From JBAXPW01 sp037132015 (GTDB taxonomy: Bacteria > Patescibacteriota > Microgenomatia > UBA1406 > GWC2-37-13), in the NCBI GenBank assembly GCA_037132015.1, contig JBAXPW010000006.1, positions 1 to 38,445 of the forward strand: DNA of 38,445 nucleotides, read 5' to 3'. Under the pieces are notes generated by a model, which made no database searches, was not told the DNA's origin, and saw only the letters and a program-made list of their open reading frames with translations. Position 1 is the first letter of the stretch. Every line of letters begins with the position of its first letter. This document shows, one piece after another, positions 25,205-32,815 of the stretch. A program made the position numbers and the translations under genes.

Positions 25205-26553
25205 ATCTGTTCCTCCAATATAATCCTAAATGCTCGCATCTTTCTTTGCAATTCGTCATATTCATTTTCTGCTGTTGAGTCATATACTATTCCACCTGAT
25301 GCCTGTATAAATCCTTTGGTACCAGATATGAATAAAGTTCTTATCGGAATTGCAAAGGTGCAGTCTCCATTAAATCCAAAGTGTCCTATTGCACCTCCAT
25401 AAGGACCTCTTGGCTCTGTTTCATATCGATCTATTATCTTCATCGATTCGATCTTCGGAGCTCCTGAAAGAGTGCCTGCTGGAAAATTACTTGCCAACGC
25501 AGTAAACATATCTTCTTTCTGATTGATAATTCCAACAATCTCACTTGAGATATGCTGAACATGACTAAATTTTTTAATATCCATTAAACTCCTCACTTTG
25601 ACAGTTCCAAAATCTGCAACACGGCCAATATCATTTCTATGGAGATCTATTAACATATTGTGTTCTGCTATTTCTTTCGGGTCTTGCAATAATTTTCGAG
25701 CCAACTGCATATCTTCAATAGAGTTATTTCCACGACGAATAGTGCCTGCAAGCGGAAATGTCTCCATTATTCCAGATCGCAACCTAAATAATAATTCTGG
25801 GCTTGCTCCAATAATTTTTTTATCCTTCATTTTCATATAGTACATATATGGGGAAGGATTAATCTCACGCAATTTACTATATATCTGCAATGTATCTCCT
25901 GATATTTCATATTCCATCTTCAATCCAACCTGACATTGAAATGTATCTCCCGATAATATATGTTCCTTAACTTGCTCAACTACTTGCGCATGTTCTTCCT
26001 TTGTCATGGATTCTCGAATTTTTTTTACTTTTACTTGATAGTTTTTAATTTTATTCTTCATTACTTCTTTAATAAACGATAGTCGATTTTCGTTATAATA
26101 AAAATAAATTGCTTCATTTGTCATTTTGTCATGAATAATACCATCGGTATAAACTCCAAAATTGAATTGATCATATTGATCATGTGTTTTTATCTTGATT
26201 TTAGATTCAAAATAATTCACTACATCATATCCAAGATATCCAACAAGTCCTCCTGCATAAAGACGACTAATAGTTTGTTGTGGCATCATATCACGTAAAG
26301 CATAGTATGGATTTTTTGAAATATATAATTTATCATTTATATGTAGATTAATTCCTTTTGCCCGAATAATATATTTTGGATTAAAACCAATAATTGAATA
26401 TCGCGATTGATGATTATCATCTCCTAACGATTCAAGTAAAAAACAAGTATCAGCAACTGCCTCAATCTGCTGAAAAAGAGAGTAAAAGTCAAGATCTTGT
26501 GCAAACGTAATATAGGTAGGTTTTTGATTAATGCGTAATGTAGGTATTAGCAT
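25201..26553 (-). CDS. trpE: Anthranilate synthase component I
   Basis: Makes anthranilate from chorismate with ammonia from TrpG. I start at the ATG at 26553 (MLIPTLRINQKPTY), giving 450 residues. The frame runs further upstream, but that part is the T-box antiterminator region, and a clear GAGGGGAG Shine-Dalgarno (26564-26571) lies 10 nt before this ATG. Chorismate-binding features: GASPELLFRLR, FPLAGTIRRG, LARKLLQDPKEIAEHNMLIDLHRNDIGRV, GTLSGAPKIESMKII and GPYGGAIGHFGFNGD. The stop overlaps trpG as ATGA. Confidence 0.95.
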   Translation of the reverse strand: MLIPTLRINQKPTYITFAQDLDFYSLFQQIEAVADTCFLLESLGDDNHQSRYSIIGFNPKYIIRAKGINLHINDKLYISKNPYYALRDMMPQQTISRLYAGGLVGYLGYDVVNYFESKIKIKTHDQYDQFNFGVYTDGIIHDKMTNEAIYFYYNENRLSFIKEVMKNKIKNYQVKVKKIRESMTKEEHAQVVEQVKEHILSGDTFQCQVGLKMEYEISGDTLQIYSKLREINPSPYMYYMKMKDKKIIGASPELLFRLRSGIMETFPLAGTIRRGNNSIEDMQLARKLLQDPKEIAEHNMLIDLHRNDIGRVADFGTVKVRSLMDIKKFSHVQHISSEIVGIINQKEDMFTALASNFPAGTLSGAPKIESMKIIDRYETEPRGPYGGAIGHFGFNGDCTFAIPIRTLFISGTKGFIQASGGIVYDSTAENEYDELQRKMRAFRIILEEQI

Positions 26554-26798
26554 AGACGTGGCACTCCCCTCATATAAGGTAAATATTAATACTACAAGGA
26601 CGAAATAATTTGTTCGTGGTACCACCTTGTTTTGTCTTTGATTTCTCTTGGACCTTTCGCCGTTACAATAATATTATTGATACTCGGCTATAAGTATGAT
26701 AACAGACTTCTTCCGGGTAAGACTACTAACTTCTTATATTTAAATAAGAGCATTCACCTTCCAGCTCCTTCGGCCCATTCTCCGAAGTCAAACGCTTT
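26554..26798 (-). promoter_or_regulatory. T-box RNA upstream of trpE, probably translational
   Basis: The minus-strand leader carries AAGGTGGTACCACG (26615-26628), a close match to the conserved T-box sequence. It folds as the canonical antiterminator: ACAAGG (26625-26630) with CCTTGT (26594-26599), a 7-nt bulge UGGUACC (26618-26624), then ACGAA/TTCGT around an 8-nt loop. The bulge would pair with the NCCA end of uncharged tRNA. No U-tract terminator follows. Instead GUGGUAC of the T-box (26619-26625) can pair with GUGCCAC (26558-26564) beside the Shine-Dalgarno, suggesting translational control. A 5' stem CTTCGG/CCGAAG encloses AGAATGGG, and a second UGG followed by A occurs just after it; either could be the tryptophan specifier. 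I could not fix the stem I fold. Confidence 0.85.
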
Positions 26799-26804
26799 TG
26801 TGAG

Positions 26805-26833
26805 ATTGTAGCATTATCCAAAAATAATGTCAA
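26805..26833 (-). promoter_or_regulatory. Promoter of the trp unit
   Basis: Consensus TTGACA (26828-26833), exactly 17 nt from TACAAT (26805-26810). Transcription should start near 26798, just before the T-box leader. This is the best-matching promoter in the window. It lies back to back with the aro leader promoter, so the two polymerases could interfere. Confidence 0.8.
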
Positions 26834-26862
26834 TATAATATCATTTGATTTTTCTAAATAAC

Positions 26863-26868
26863 TATAAT
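26863..26868 (+). promoter_or_regulatory. -10 box of the aro leader and operon
   Basis: TATAAT at 26863-26868 lies 6 nt before the leader-peptide ATG (26875). No clear -35 box is found at 17 nt; TTGATT (26845-26850) is only 12 nt away. The predicted start site coincides with the ATG, so the leader peptide would be read from a leaderless transcript. Confidence 0.55.
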
Positions 26869-26874
26869 AAACTT

Positions 26875-26967
26875 ATGCTTATGGTATTAAAGAACTCCAG
26901 AACGTTTTATTTTTACTTTACATTCTCGCTTATGGCGAGTTGGAGTTTTAATACTGGAAATAAATAA
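26875..26967 (+). CDS. Aromatic leader peptide (Phe/Tyr-rich attenuator)
   Basis: A 30-codon open frame ending in TAA, with an in-frame second ATG at 26881. Codons 10-25 encode TFYFYFTFSLMASWSF; in all there are five Phe, two Tyr and one Trp. This is the hallmark of attenuator leader peptides such as pheL. The Phe/Tyr codons (26905-26925) lie in the loop of the 1:2 hairpin, so a ribosome stalled there would keep the two arms apart and leave the antiterminator segment (26934-26943) free. A ribosome reaching the stop would cover that segment and let the terminator form. A ribosome stalled at the Trp codon would cover it too, so the switch should sense Phe/Tyr, not Trp. Confidence 0.85.
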   Translation: MLMVLKNSRTFYFYFTFSLMASWSFNTGNK

Positions 26968-26999
26968 TACCAGATACACACAGATAACACCAACCCGCC
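26885..26999 (+). promoter_or_regulatory. Attenuator pairing arms of the aro leader
   Basis: Arm 1 (TATTAA and AACTCCA, 26885-26899) pairs with TGGAGTT plus TTAATA (26941-26953), giving 13 bp with a 2-nt bulge. GGCGAGTTGG (26934-26943) can pair with CCAACCCGCC (26990-26999) at nine of ten positions, forming an antiterminator that captures the terminator's 5' arm. The two folds share arm 2 and exclude each other, as in the classical trp and phe attenuators. A small CTGG/CCAG hairpin lies between them. Confidence 0.8.
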
Positions 27000-27017
27000 A
27001 AATAGGCGGGTTTTTTT
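26993..27017 (+). terminator. Attenuator terminator before the DAHP synthase gene
   Basis: ACCCGCC (26993-26999) pairs with GGCGGGT (27005-27011) around a 5-nt loop and runs into seven T residues. It stands 32 nt before the first structural gene and after the leader peptide. Only a minor part of transcripts would pass it unless antitermination occurs. Confidence 0.9.
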
Positions 27018-27049
27018 ATTTGTTTAATTATTAATTTTATTACTTTAAA

Positions 27050-27985
27050 ATGAAAAATTCAGAAGTAAAAATTGTAGCCGGTCCTTGTTCAATAGATACG
27101 ATCAATATAGACGAAGTTCATGAAATTGCAGAAATATCGGTTAAAAATGCGGATGGAAAAATTCAAAAAGCAATATACGGCACTCGTATTGTAGGTGTCA
27201 AATCACGGACAGAACTTAGTTCTAATGGTAAAGGAATGGGGATAGATTTCCCAGCTCTTATTCAAAATATGGAAATACTAGCAAAAGGTGGAGGAATCGA
27301 TGATATGATTGTACCTCCAAGTGTGAATATGGCTGAACAAATCGTAAAAAAATCAAATATGCTAATAGCAACAGAGGTGATGATGCCAAGCTTGCAACTT
27401 CCTCACTATGAAGGGAAAATTCCACATAATAAATTAATGCCTTGGAATCCTGCTGTAAACCAACTGGGATGGCAATTATGGGAGACAGTCGCCTTTGTAA
27501 AACGAAACAATTGGCATGTGGGTATAAAGAATGGTAAATGGGTTGGAGAACATCTTCAGGTTGCAAATCATCATGAATATATGGGAGCAACCACCATGGA
27601 AAAAACATGGGCTGGTCTAACTACATTTGCGGGGGGCATGACAGGAGATATTATTCTCATACATCGTGGTGTAGATGTTCCTGATAAAGGTAACTATCGA
27701 AATATTCCAGTTCATCAAATTGCAAAACGTGCAAAACTTAAGTCAGGTGCTAAGTTGTACTTTGATCCAAGCCATACCTATGGTCCAAAGTTGCGTGATC
27801 ATATTATCCATGGAACAATAGATGCTATGAAAATGAAGATTAATGAGAATGAATATTTATATGAAGGAGCGCTTATTGAGGTCGGCACATCTACTACTGA
27901 TACAGAACAACACATCACTATAAAAGAATTAAAAAATCTTGTGGAAGAAATAAATACATTCCGAACATTAGCTAATAGAATTTAA
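27050..27985 (+). CDS. Divergent 3-deoxy-7-phosphoheptulonate (DAHP) synthase
   Basis: Most likely the first enzyme of the shikimate pathway, condensing PEP and erythrose 4-phosphate. The 311-residue protein shows the barrel pattern of type I DAHP synthases in divergent form: VAGPCSID (metal-ligand Cys), VGVKSRTE in place of the usual KPRT, ATEVM, VGIKNGKW, ILIHRG, FDPSHTYG (metal-ligand His), and IEVGTSTTDTEQH, which supplies the Glu and Asp expected as ligands. No extra regulatory domain is attached, so control probably rests on the leader attenuator. It is the first gene of the aro operon. A related barrel synthase (KDO8P or NeuB type) is less likely, given the context of a complete aromatic pathway. 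Confidence 0.8.
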   Translation: MKNSEVKIVAGPCSIDTINIDEVHEIAEISVKNADGKIQKAIYGTRIVGVKSRTELSSNGKGMGIDFPALIQNMEILAKGGGIDDMIVPPSVNMAEQIVKKSNMLIATEVMMPSLQLPHYEGKIPHNKLMPWNPAVNQLGWQLWETVAFVKRNNWHVGIKNGKWVGEHLQVANHHEYMGATTMEKTWAGLTTFAGGMTGDIILIHRGVDVPDKGNYRNIPVHQIAKRAKLKSGAKLYFDPSHTYGPKLRDHIIHGTIDAMKMKINENEYLYEGALIEVGTSTTDTEQHITIKELKNLVEEINTFRTLANRI

Positions 27986-28045
27986 CAAATAATGTATTGT
28001 TATAAATATATCAATAATAATGAAATAATCATTTAAAATTAATTT

Positions 28046-28885
28046 ATGAATAAGGTATCATATCTTGGAATAGCAGGATCAAACAGTTATGTAGCAGCAA
28101 TTCGATATTTTGGAGAACAAACGGTTCTTATTGGTACACCACGCTTTCTTGATATATTTAACTCTGTGATTAATAAAAATGTAGACTTTGGAATTATTCC
28201 GATCGAAAATAGTCTGGCTGGTTCAATTGTTGAGAATTATGACTTATTACTTAAGTTACCTGTAACAGTTGTTGGAGAATATTATCTTAAATTTGAAAAT
28301 CATCTCTTAGGAATAACATCGAACATACAAGAATTTGATATTCGACAAATAAAAAAGGTATATTCACATCCTCAACCATTAGCTCAATGTTTTAACTTTT
28401 TTAATTCTCATAAATGGATTGAAAAAATTTCATACTCAGATACCGCAGCTGCATCAAAATTCGTATCAGAAAATAATGATCCTTCTTGTGCATCCATAGG
28501 AAATCGAGAAGCTTCAAAATTATACAATCTTGAGATATTAAGGGAAAATATTGCAGACAATGTGGAGGGAAATTTTACACGCTTTTTTGTAGTAGCGATT
28601 AATCCCATTTATACTGAGATACCTAACAAAGCAACATTTCAATTTACTCTCCAACACGTTCCGGGTAGTCTATCAAAATTGCTGACAATATTTGCAAACT
28701 ATTCTCTTAATCTGAATAAAATTGAGTCTCGTCCAATTCATGGGACACCTTTTGAATATATTTTTATTGTTGATATCGAACTTAACGAAGAATTTCAAAA
28801 TAACAAATCTTCAATTCTGAATGAAATCAAAGAAAATACAACATCACTTCAAATTCTTGGATACTACAAAGGAGGTATAATATAA
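28046..28885 (+). CDS. pheA: Prephenate dehydratase
   Basis: Converts prephenate to phenylpyruvate. The 279-residue monofunctional form has no chorismate mutase domain. The catalytic domain (1 to about 185) shows FGIIPIENSLAGSIVENYDLL and the catalytic threonine in GNFTRFFVV. An ACT domain follows (about 195-275), with HVPGSLSKLLTIFANYSLNLNKIESRP, the phenylalanine-binding pattern. TAAAAT lies 6 nt before the ATG in the 60-nt gap after the DAHP synthase gene, which could be an internal promoter. A strong AAAGGAGGT near its end serves the next gene. Confidence 0.95.
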   Translation: MNKVSYLGIAGSNSYVAAIRYFGEQTVLIGTPRFLDIFNSVINKNVDFGIIPIENSLAGSIVENYDLLLKLPVTVVGEYYLKFENHLLGITSNIQEFDIRQIKKVYSHPQPLAQCFNFFNSHKWIEKISYSDTAAASKFVSENNDPSCASIGNREASKLYNLEILRENIADNVEGNFTRFFVVAINPIYTEIPNKATFQFTLQHVPGSLSKLLTIFANYSLNLNKIESRPIHGTPFEYIFIVDIELNEEFQNNKSSILNEIKENTTSLQILGYYKGGII

Positions 28886-28887
28886 AT

Positions 28888-30018
28888 ATGAGTACTGTAT
28901 TAACCGATCTCCGCAAACAGTTGGATTTAGTTGATGATCAGATTGTTGATTTGTTAGATAAAAGATTTAAAATATCAGATCTTGTAGCGAAAGAAAAAAA
29001 TGCCTCAAATATTCCGATTACTAATCACCAACGAGAATTGGAAGTTATATCTCGCACTCAAAACAGAGCTCATCATCCTGCACTCAAACAAAGTATTCCT
29101 TCAATCTATGAACAAATTATTTCAGCTAATAAATCTTATCGTCAATTTCATAGATATAATGACTTCCCGTTCAATAAAATAGGAATATTGGGACTTGGAA
29201 TGATAGGAGGATCAATAATAAAAGGAATAAAAACCAAAAAACCAGAAATATCTATTGCAACACTCAAACGAAATAGTGATAATAATTCAAAAGCAATACA
29301 GGATCATTATATAGATATTGAGTATTCCTCACTCTCAGACTTAGTAAAAAATGTTGATTTACTCATTCTTGCAATACCAATTGAAAGTATAATAGTTATC
29401 TCAAATGAAATTGCAAAAATTCAACTTAAAGATAAATTGATTATAATTGATGTTGCGAGTACAAAAGGAGATATTAGTCAACTCTTTGAATCACTTTCTA
29501 ATGATACTATTGAATATATTCCCACTCATCCTATGGCTGGATCTCATAATTCAGGATTTGAACATGCACAGCCAGAATTATTTATAAATCAACCATGGAT
29601 AGTGTGTGAACATAATAGAAATTTACAAATTTCAATCAGCAAGATAACATCATTAATCACATTTTTAGGTAGTAACCCTGTATATTTAGATGGTATTAAA
29701 CATGATGAGCAAGTGGCAATCGTATCACATCTTATTTTTGTTATTTCTACATATTTATTTGCATATGCAAATCTCTTTCCAGACACACTCAAAATAGCAG
29801 GTTCAGGATTTAGATCGACTACTCGTCTCGCAAGTGGTAATGTAGATATGCATACTCAAATATCACACTACAACTTTGAAAATATAAATAGACATATCGA
29901 GGGATTTATACAATTTATTGAGGATCATGCTTTATCAAAAAATAATCTATTGGATTTTTTTGAACTAAATAAAAGACGTCGAGATACTTATATTAAAGAA
30001 ACTTATGAAAACTCCTAA
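28888..30018 (+). CDS. tyrA: Bifunctional chorismate mutase / prephenate dehydrogenase
   Basis: A T-protein of 376 residues. Residues 1-90 are an AroQ-type chorismate mutase with the expected Arg, Lys, Arg-Glu pattern (LRKQLDLVDDQIVDLLDKRF, VAKEK, NHQRELEV). Residues about 97-376 are prephenate dehydrogenase, with the NAD loop GILGLGMIGGSIIKG and catalytic His in PTHPMAGSHNSG. It makes prephenate for both PheA and itself. No C-terminal ACT domain is seen. Translation is favoured by AAAGGAGGT (28868-28876), 11 nt before the ATG, one of few clear Shine-Dalgarno sequences here. It overlaps aroB by 14 nt. Confidence 0.95.
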   Translation: MSTVLTDLRKQLDLVDDQIVDLLDKRFKISDLVAKEKNASNIPITNHQRELEVISRTQNRAHHPALKQSIPSIYEQIISANKSYRQFHRYNDFPFNKIGILGLGMIGGSIIKGIKTKKPEISIATLKRNSDNNSKAIQDHYIDIEYSSLSDLVKNVDLLILAIPIESIIVISNEIAKIQLKDKLIIIDVASTKGDISQLFESLSNDTIEYIPTHPMAGSHNSGFEHAQPELFINQPWIVCEHNRNLQISISKITSLITFLGSNPVYLDGIKHDEQVAIVSHLIFVISTYLFAYANLFPDTLKIAGSGFRSTTRLASGNVDMHTQISHYNFENINRHIEGFIQFIEDHALSKNNLLDFFELNKRRRDTYIKETYENS

Positions 30019-31081
30019 CATCATTACCGTATCTATTCCTTCACAAACAATAAAATACAATATCTATATTGGATCTGGTATATTACAACAAATATCTCAA
30101 TTATTTGATTTATCTCAATATTCAAAAATTGTAATAATAACAGATACAAAAATTTATGATGCAATACACATGTACTTTCCCCAACATGACGTGCTTATTC
30201 AAATTCCTCAAGGAGAAGAAGCAAAAAACATCAATACAGTTCAGTTCATCTGGAAAGAATTATTAAAAAATAACATTGATAGAAAATCGCTTATTCTAAA
30301 CATTGGAGGTGGAGTAATTGGAGATATAGGTGGATTTTCTGCATCAACATATTATCGCGGTGTTGCTTTTGTACAAGTTCCTACTACATTACTTGCTCAA
30401 GTTGATGCTAGTGTTGGAGGAAAACTAGGATTCAATTTTGGAGAAATAAAAAATTGCATTGGAACATTTGCTCAACCAAAAGCAGTATTCATTGATATCG
30501 ATACTCTTAAAACGCTTCCTGTACGCGAGTTTCATTCAGGATTTGCAGAGATTATCAAACATGGACTGATAGCTGATTCTAGTTATTTTGAGCTTGTAAC
30601 AAGTAAAAAACCTCATGAATTTACTTCTACTGAACTACAAACAATTATTTTGCAATCATGTAATATTAAGAAAAGGATAGTAGAAAGTGATGTTGAAGAA
30701 ACAGGCCCTCGAAAAATTCTTAATTTTGGCCATACAGTAGGACACGCAATTGAGTCAATCAGTCACTCAACTTCTCATCCATTATTGCATGGAGAAGCCG
30801 TAAATATAGGTATGGTTGCCGAAGCAAAGATTTCTGAACTTATAGGACTTATTTCTCATGAAACGTTTTTAACTATTGAATCTAGAATTAGTATGTTGGA
30901 ATTACCTATTCGCTATACTTCACATAATCAAGAATTATTAATAAAAAAAATGATTGGTGATAAAAAAAATTCTCATGGACACATTAAATGGACGTTAATC
31001 AATTCTATCGGTCAGGCTGATTTCAATATCGAAATTGATATTAAATTTGTTCGTGAAGCATTATCATATATTACAGATTAG
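30005..31081 (+). CDS. aroB: 3-dehydroquinate synthase
   Basis: Second shikimate-pathway enzyme, NAD- and Zn-dependent; 358 residues. It shows LNIGGGVIGDIGGFSASTYYRGV, VPTTLLAQVDASVGGKLGFN, the metal-site Glu in GFAEIIKHG, and the two His ligands in NFGHTVGHAIE and LHGEAVNIGM. It overlaps the end of tyrA by 14 nt, and a membrane protein gene follows 5 nt after its stop. Confidence 0.96.
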   Translation: MKTPNIITVSIPSQTIKYNIYIGSGILQQISQLFDLSQYSKIVIITDTKIYDAIHMYFPQHDVLIQIPQGEEAKNINTVQFIWKELLKNNIDRKSLILNIGGGVIGDIGGFSASTYYRGVAFVQVPTTLLAQVDASVGGKLGFNFGEIKNCIGTFAQPKAVFIDIDTLKTLPVREFHSGFAEIIKHGLIADSSYFELVTSKKPHEFTSTELQTIILQSCNIKKRIVESDVEETGPRKILNFGHTVGHAIESISHSTSHPLLHGEAVNIGMVAEAKISELIGLISHETFLTIESRISMLELPIRYTSHNQELLIKKMIGDKKNSHGHIKWTLINSIGQADFNIEIDIKFVREALSYITD

Positions 31082-31086
31082 CTCTT

Positions 31087-31560
31087 ATGCAAAAAGTATT
31101 TAGACCAAAATTTATATCAACAGATAATATTATTGGTATAAGTGGATTAATATTTTCTAGTTTGACTACATTATTTGTCGTATGGTATTACTCTGATCAA
31201 CTAGTTGATAATAATTTTCATACCTATGCCATGACACTTATTTGTATGCTATTTTTTATTTGGTTATTGGTACTTAAACGACTTTTTACAAAAATAATCA
31301 TTCAAAATAAGCAGATGGTATTTTATGGAGACGGAAATAGAAAAGAACCAATTAATTTAGATAATATCACTCGTCTTATAAAAAGTTATCATCATATATA
31401 CGATATAAAACGTTTATTTTCTAGTGTTACTGAATTTCATCTTACATTTACTCAAATGGATCAAACTGAAATCATTGTTATATTAAAACATTGGGATGAC
31501 CAATCTATTGATACAGTGATCGATTATATTAAAAGTCAGTACCCTTATTTACAAACCTAA
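31087..31560 (+). CDS. Two-helix membrane protein of unknown function in the aro operon
   Basis: A 157-residue protein with two hydrophobic helices (about residues 16-36 and 47-66) and a C-terminal cytoplasmic-type domain of about 85 residues rich in beta-strand-like stretches (IIIQNKQMVFYGDGNRKEPINL). This architecture recalls membrane-anchored PH-like (bPH/DUF) proteins, but I cannot place it in a family. It is 5 nt after aroB and 1 nt before aroA, so it is certainly in the transcript. All seven shikimate enzymes are accounted for elsewhere, so it is not needed as a missing step. Confidence 0.75.
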   Translation: MQKVFRPKFISTDNIIGISGLIFSSLTTLFVVWYYSDQLVDNNFHTYAMTLICMLFFIWLLVLKRLFTKIIIQNKQMVFYGDGNRKEPINLDNITRLIKSYHHIYDIKRLFSSVTEFHLTFTQMDQTEIIVILKHWDDQSIDTVIDYIKSQYPYLQT

Positions 31561-31561
31561 T

Positions 31562-32815
31562 ATGAAAAATAAAATTATCACAATACCCGGATCAAAGAGT
31601 TATACCAATCGAGCATTGATACTTGCTACATTATCTCAACCACCAGTAACAATATATAACCCACTCTTTAGTGATGACACAAAAGCTATGATTGATTGTT
31701 TACGAAAACTCGGACTATTGTTAGATATACAAGAAGATAAAATAATAGTGCAGAAAAATATATCTGTTATTGGTAAAGGCCCCTATAATTTATTTGCCCA
31801 TGATTCTGGAACTACGATACGTTTTATACTTGCTTTATTAACAACCGTGCCGGGAACAAAAATACTTCAAGGGAGTGAGGGTCTCAATAAAAGACCAATC
31901 AAAGAACTTGTTAATGGTCTTACTCAACTCGGAGCACAAATAGAATATCTCCAACAACCCGATACCCCACCACTGAAAATCGATAATATGTTGATAAAAT
32001 CAGGAACTACAAAACTCAATGGAGATATCAGTAGTCAATATTTTTCAGCTATCATGATGGTCGCACCAATCGTGGGTGATATTACTATTGAAGTGGTTGG
32101 TAATCAGATTTCAAAGTCATATATCGATATGACAATTGGCATGATGAATGATTGGGGCGTTAATGTAATAAATGATAATTATCAAAAATATGTTATAAAA
32201 GCAGGACAATCATACAGGATAAAAGAATACACTGTAGAAGGAGATTTTTCTGGTGCTGGTTATTTTTTTGGAATAGCCGCACTTACAAAATCAACCATTA
32301 CATTACAGAATCTCAATCCAAATTCAAAACAGGGCGATCTCCAATTTGTCAAAATACTCGAACAAATGGGCAATATTGTTAATAGTGGAAAAAATGAAAT
32401 GACTATCATTGGCAAAGGAATCAAACCAGTTGTAGTCGATATGGAATTATGTCCAGATCAAGCTCAGACACTTGCTGTCCTCGCTGCATTTGCAAACGGT
32501 GTAACAAAAATGACAGGCGTACGATCCTTAAGGGTAAAAGAAACTGAACGAGTGAAGGCTACTCAAACAGAACTGGCTAAAATGGGAATCAAAACAGAAA
32601 GTCCCAATGATGACACTCTAATAATATATGGAGGAAACCCAAGACCAGCTACAATAGATACATATAAAGATCATCGCATGGCTATGTCATTTGCAATGGC
32701 TGGAACTATGCTTAAGGACATGATAATTAATAATCCTGAAGTTGTAAACAAAACATTTCCTTTATTTTGGGATAAACTCAATAGTTTAGAAATTGATCTC
32801 GCACATGATAAATAG
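31562..32815 (+). CDS. aroA: 3-phosphoshikimate 1-carboxyvinyltransferase (EPSP synthase)
   Basis: Transfers enolpyruvyl from PEP to shikimate 3-phosphate; 417 residues, normal length. It carries PGSKSYTNRALILA with the catalytic Lys, the DSGTTIRFI loop, GSEGLNKRPIKELVNGLTQLGA, DISSQYFSAIMM, the Asp/Glu region in RVKETERVKAT, and YKDHRMAMSFAMAG. The phosphate-binding DSGTTIR replaces the commoner NAGTAMR, a known variant in other bacteria. Its end overlaps aroK by 11 nt. Confidence 0.96.
   Translation: MKNKIITIPGSKSYTNRALILATLSQPPVTIYNPLFSDDTKAMIDCLRKLGLLLDIQEDKIIVQKNISVIGKGPYNLFAHDSGTTIRFILALLTTVPGTKILQGSEGLNKRPIKELVNGLTQLGAQIEYLQQPDTPPLKIDNMLIKSGTTKLNGDISSQYFSAIMMVAPIVGDITIEVVGNQISKSYIDMTIGMMNDWGVNVINDNYQKYVIKAGQSYRIKEYTVEGDFSGAGYFFGIAALTKSTITLQNLNPNSKQGDLQFVKILEQMGNIVNSGKNEMTIIGKGIKPVVVDMELCPDQAQTLAVLAAFANGVTKMTGVRSLRVKETERVKATQTELAKMGIKTESPNDDTLIIYGGNPRPATIDTYKDHRMAMSFAMAGTMLKDMIINNPEVVNKTFPLFWDKLNSLEIDLAHDK

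Noticed and set aside
26554..26625. An upstream start of trpE giving a 24-residue hydrophobic extension.
   Set aside because: That stretch is the T-box antiterminator; the ATG at 26553 has a good Shine-Dalgarno and the family N-terminus.
26700..26798. Partial likeness of the trpE leader (GCCGAAGGAGC) to a glycine riboswitch.
   Set aside because: The other conserved glycine-aptamer segments are missing, and the T-box sequence with its canonical bulged stem explains the leader.
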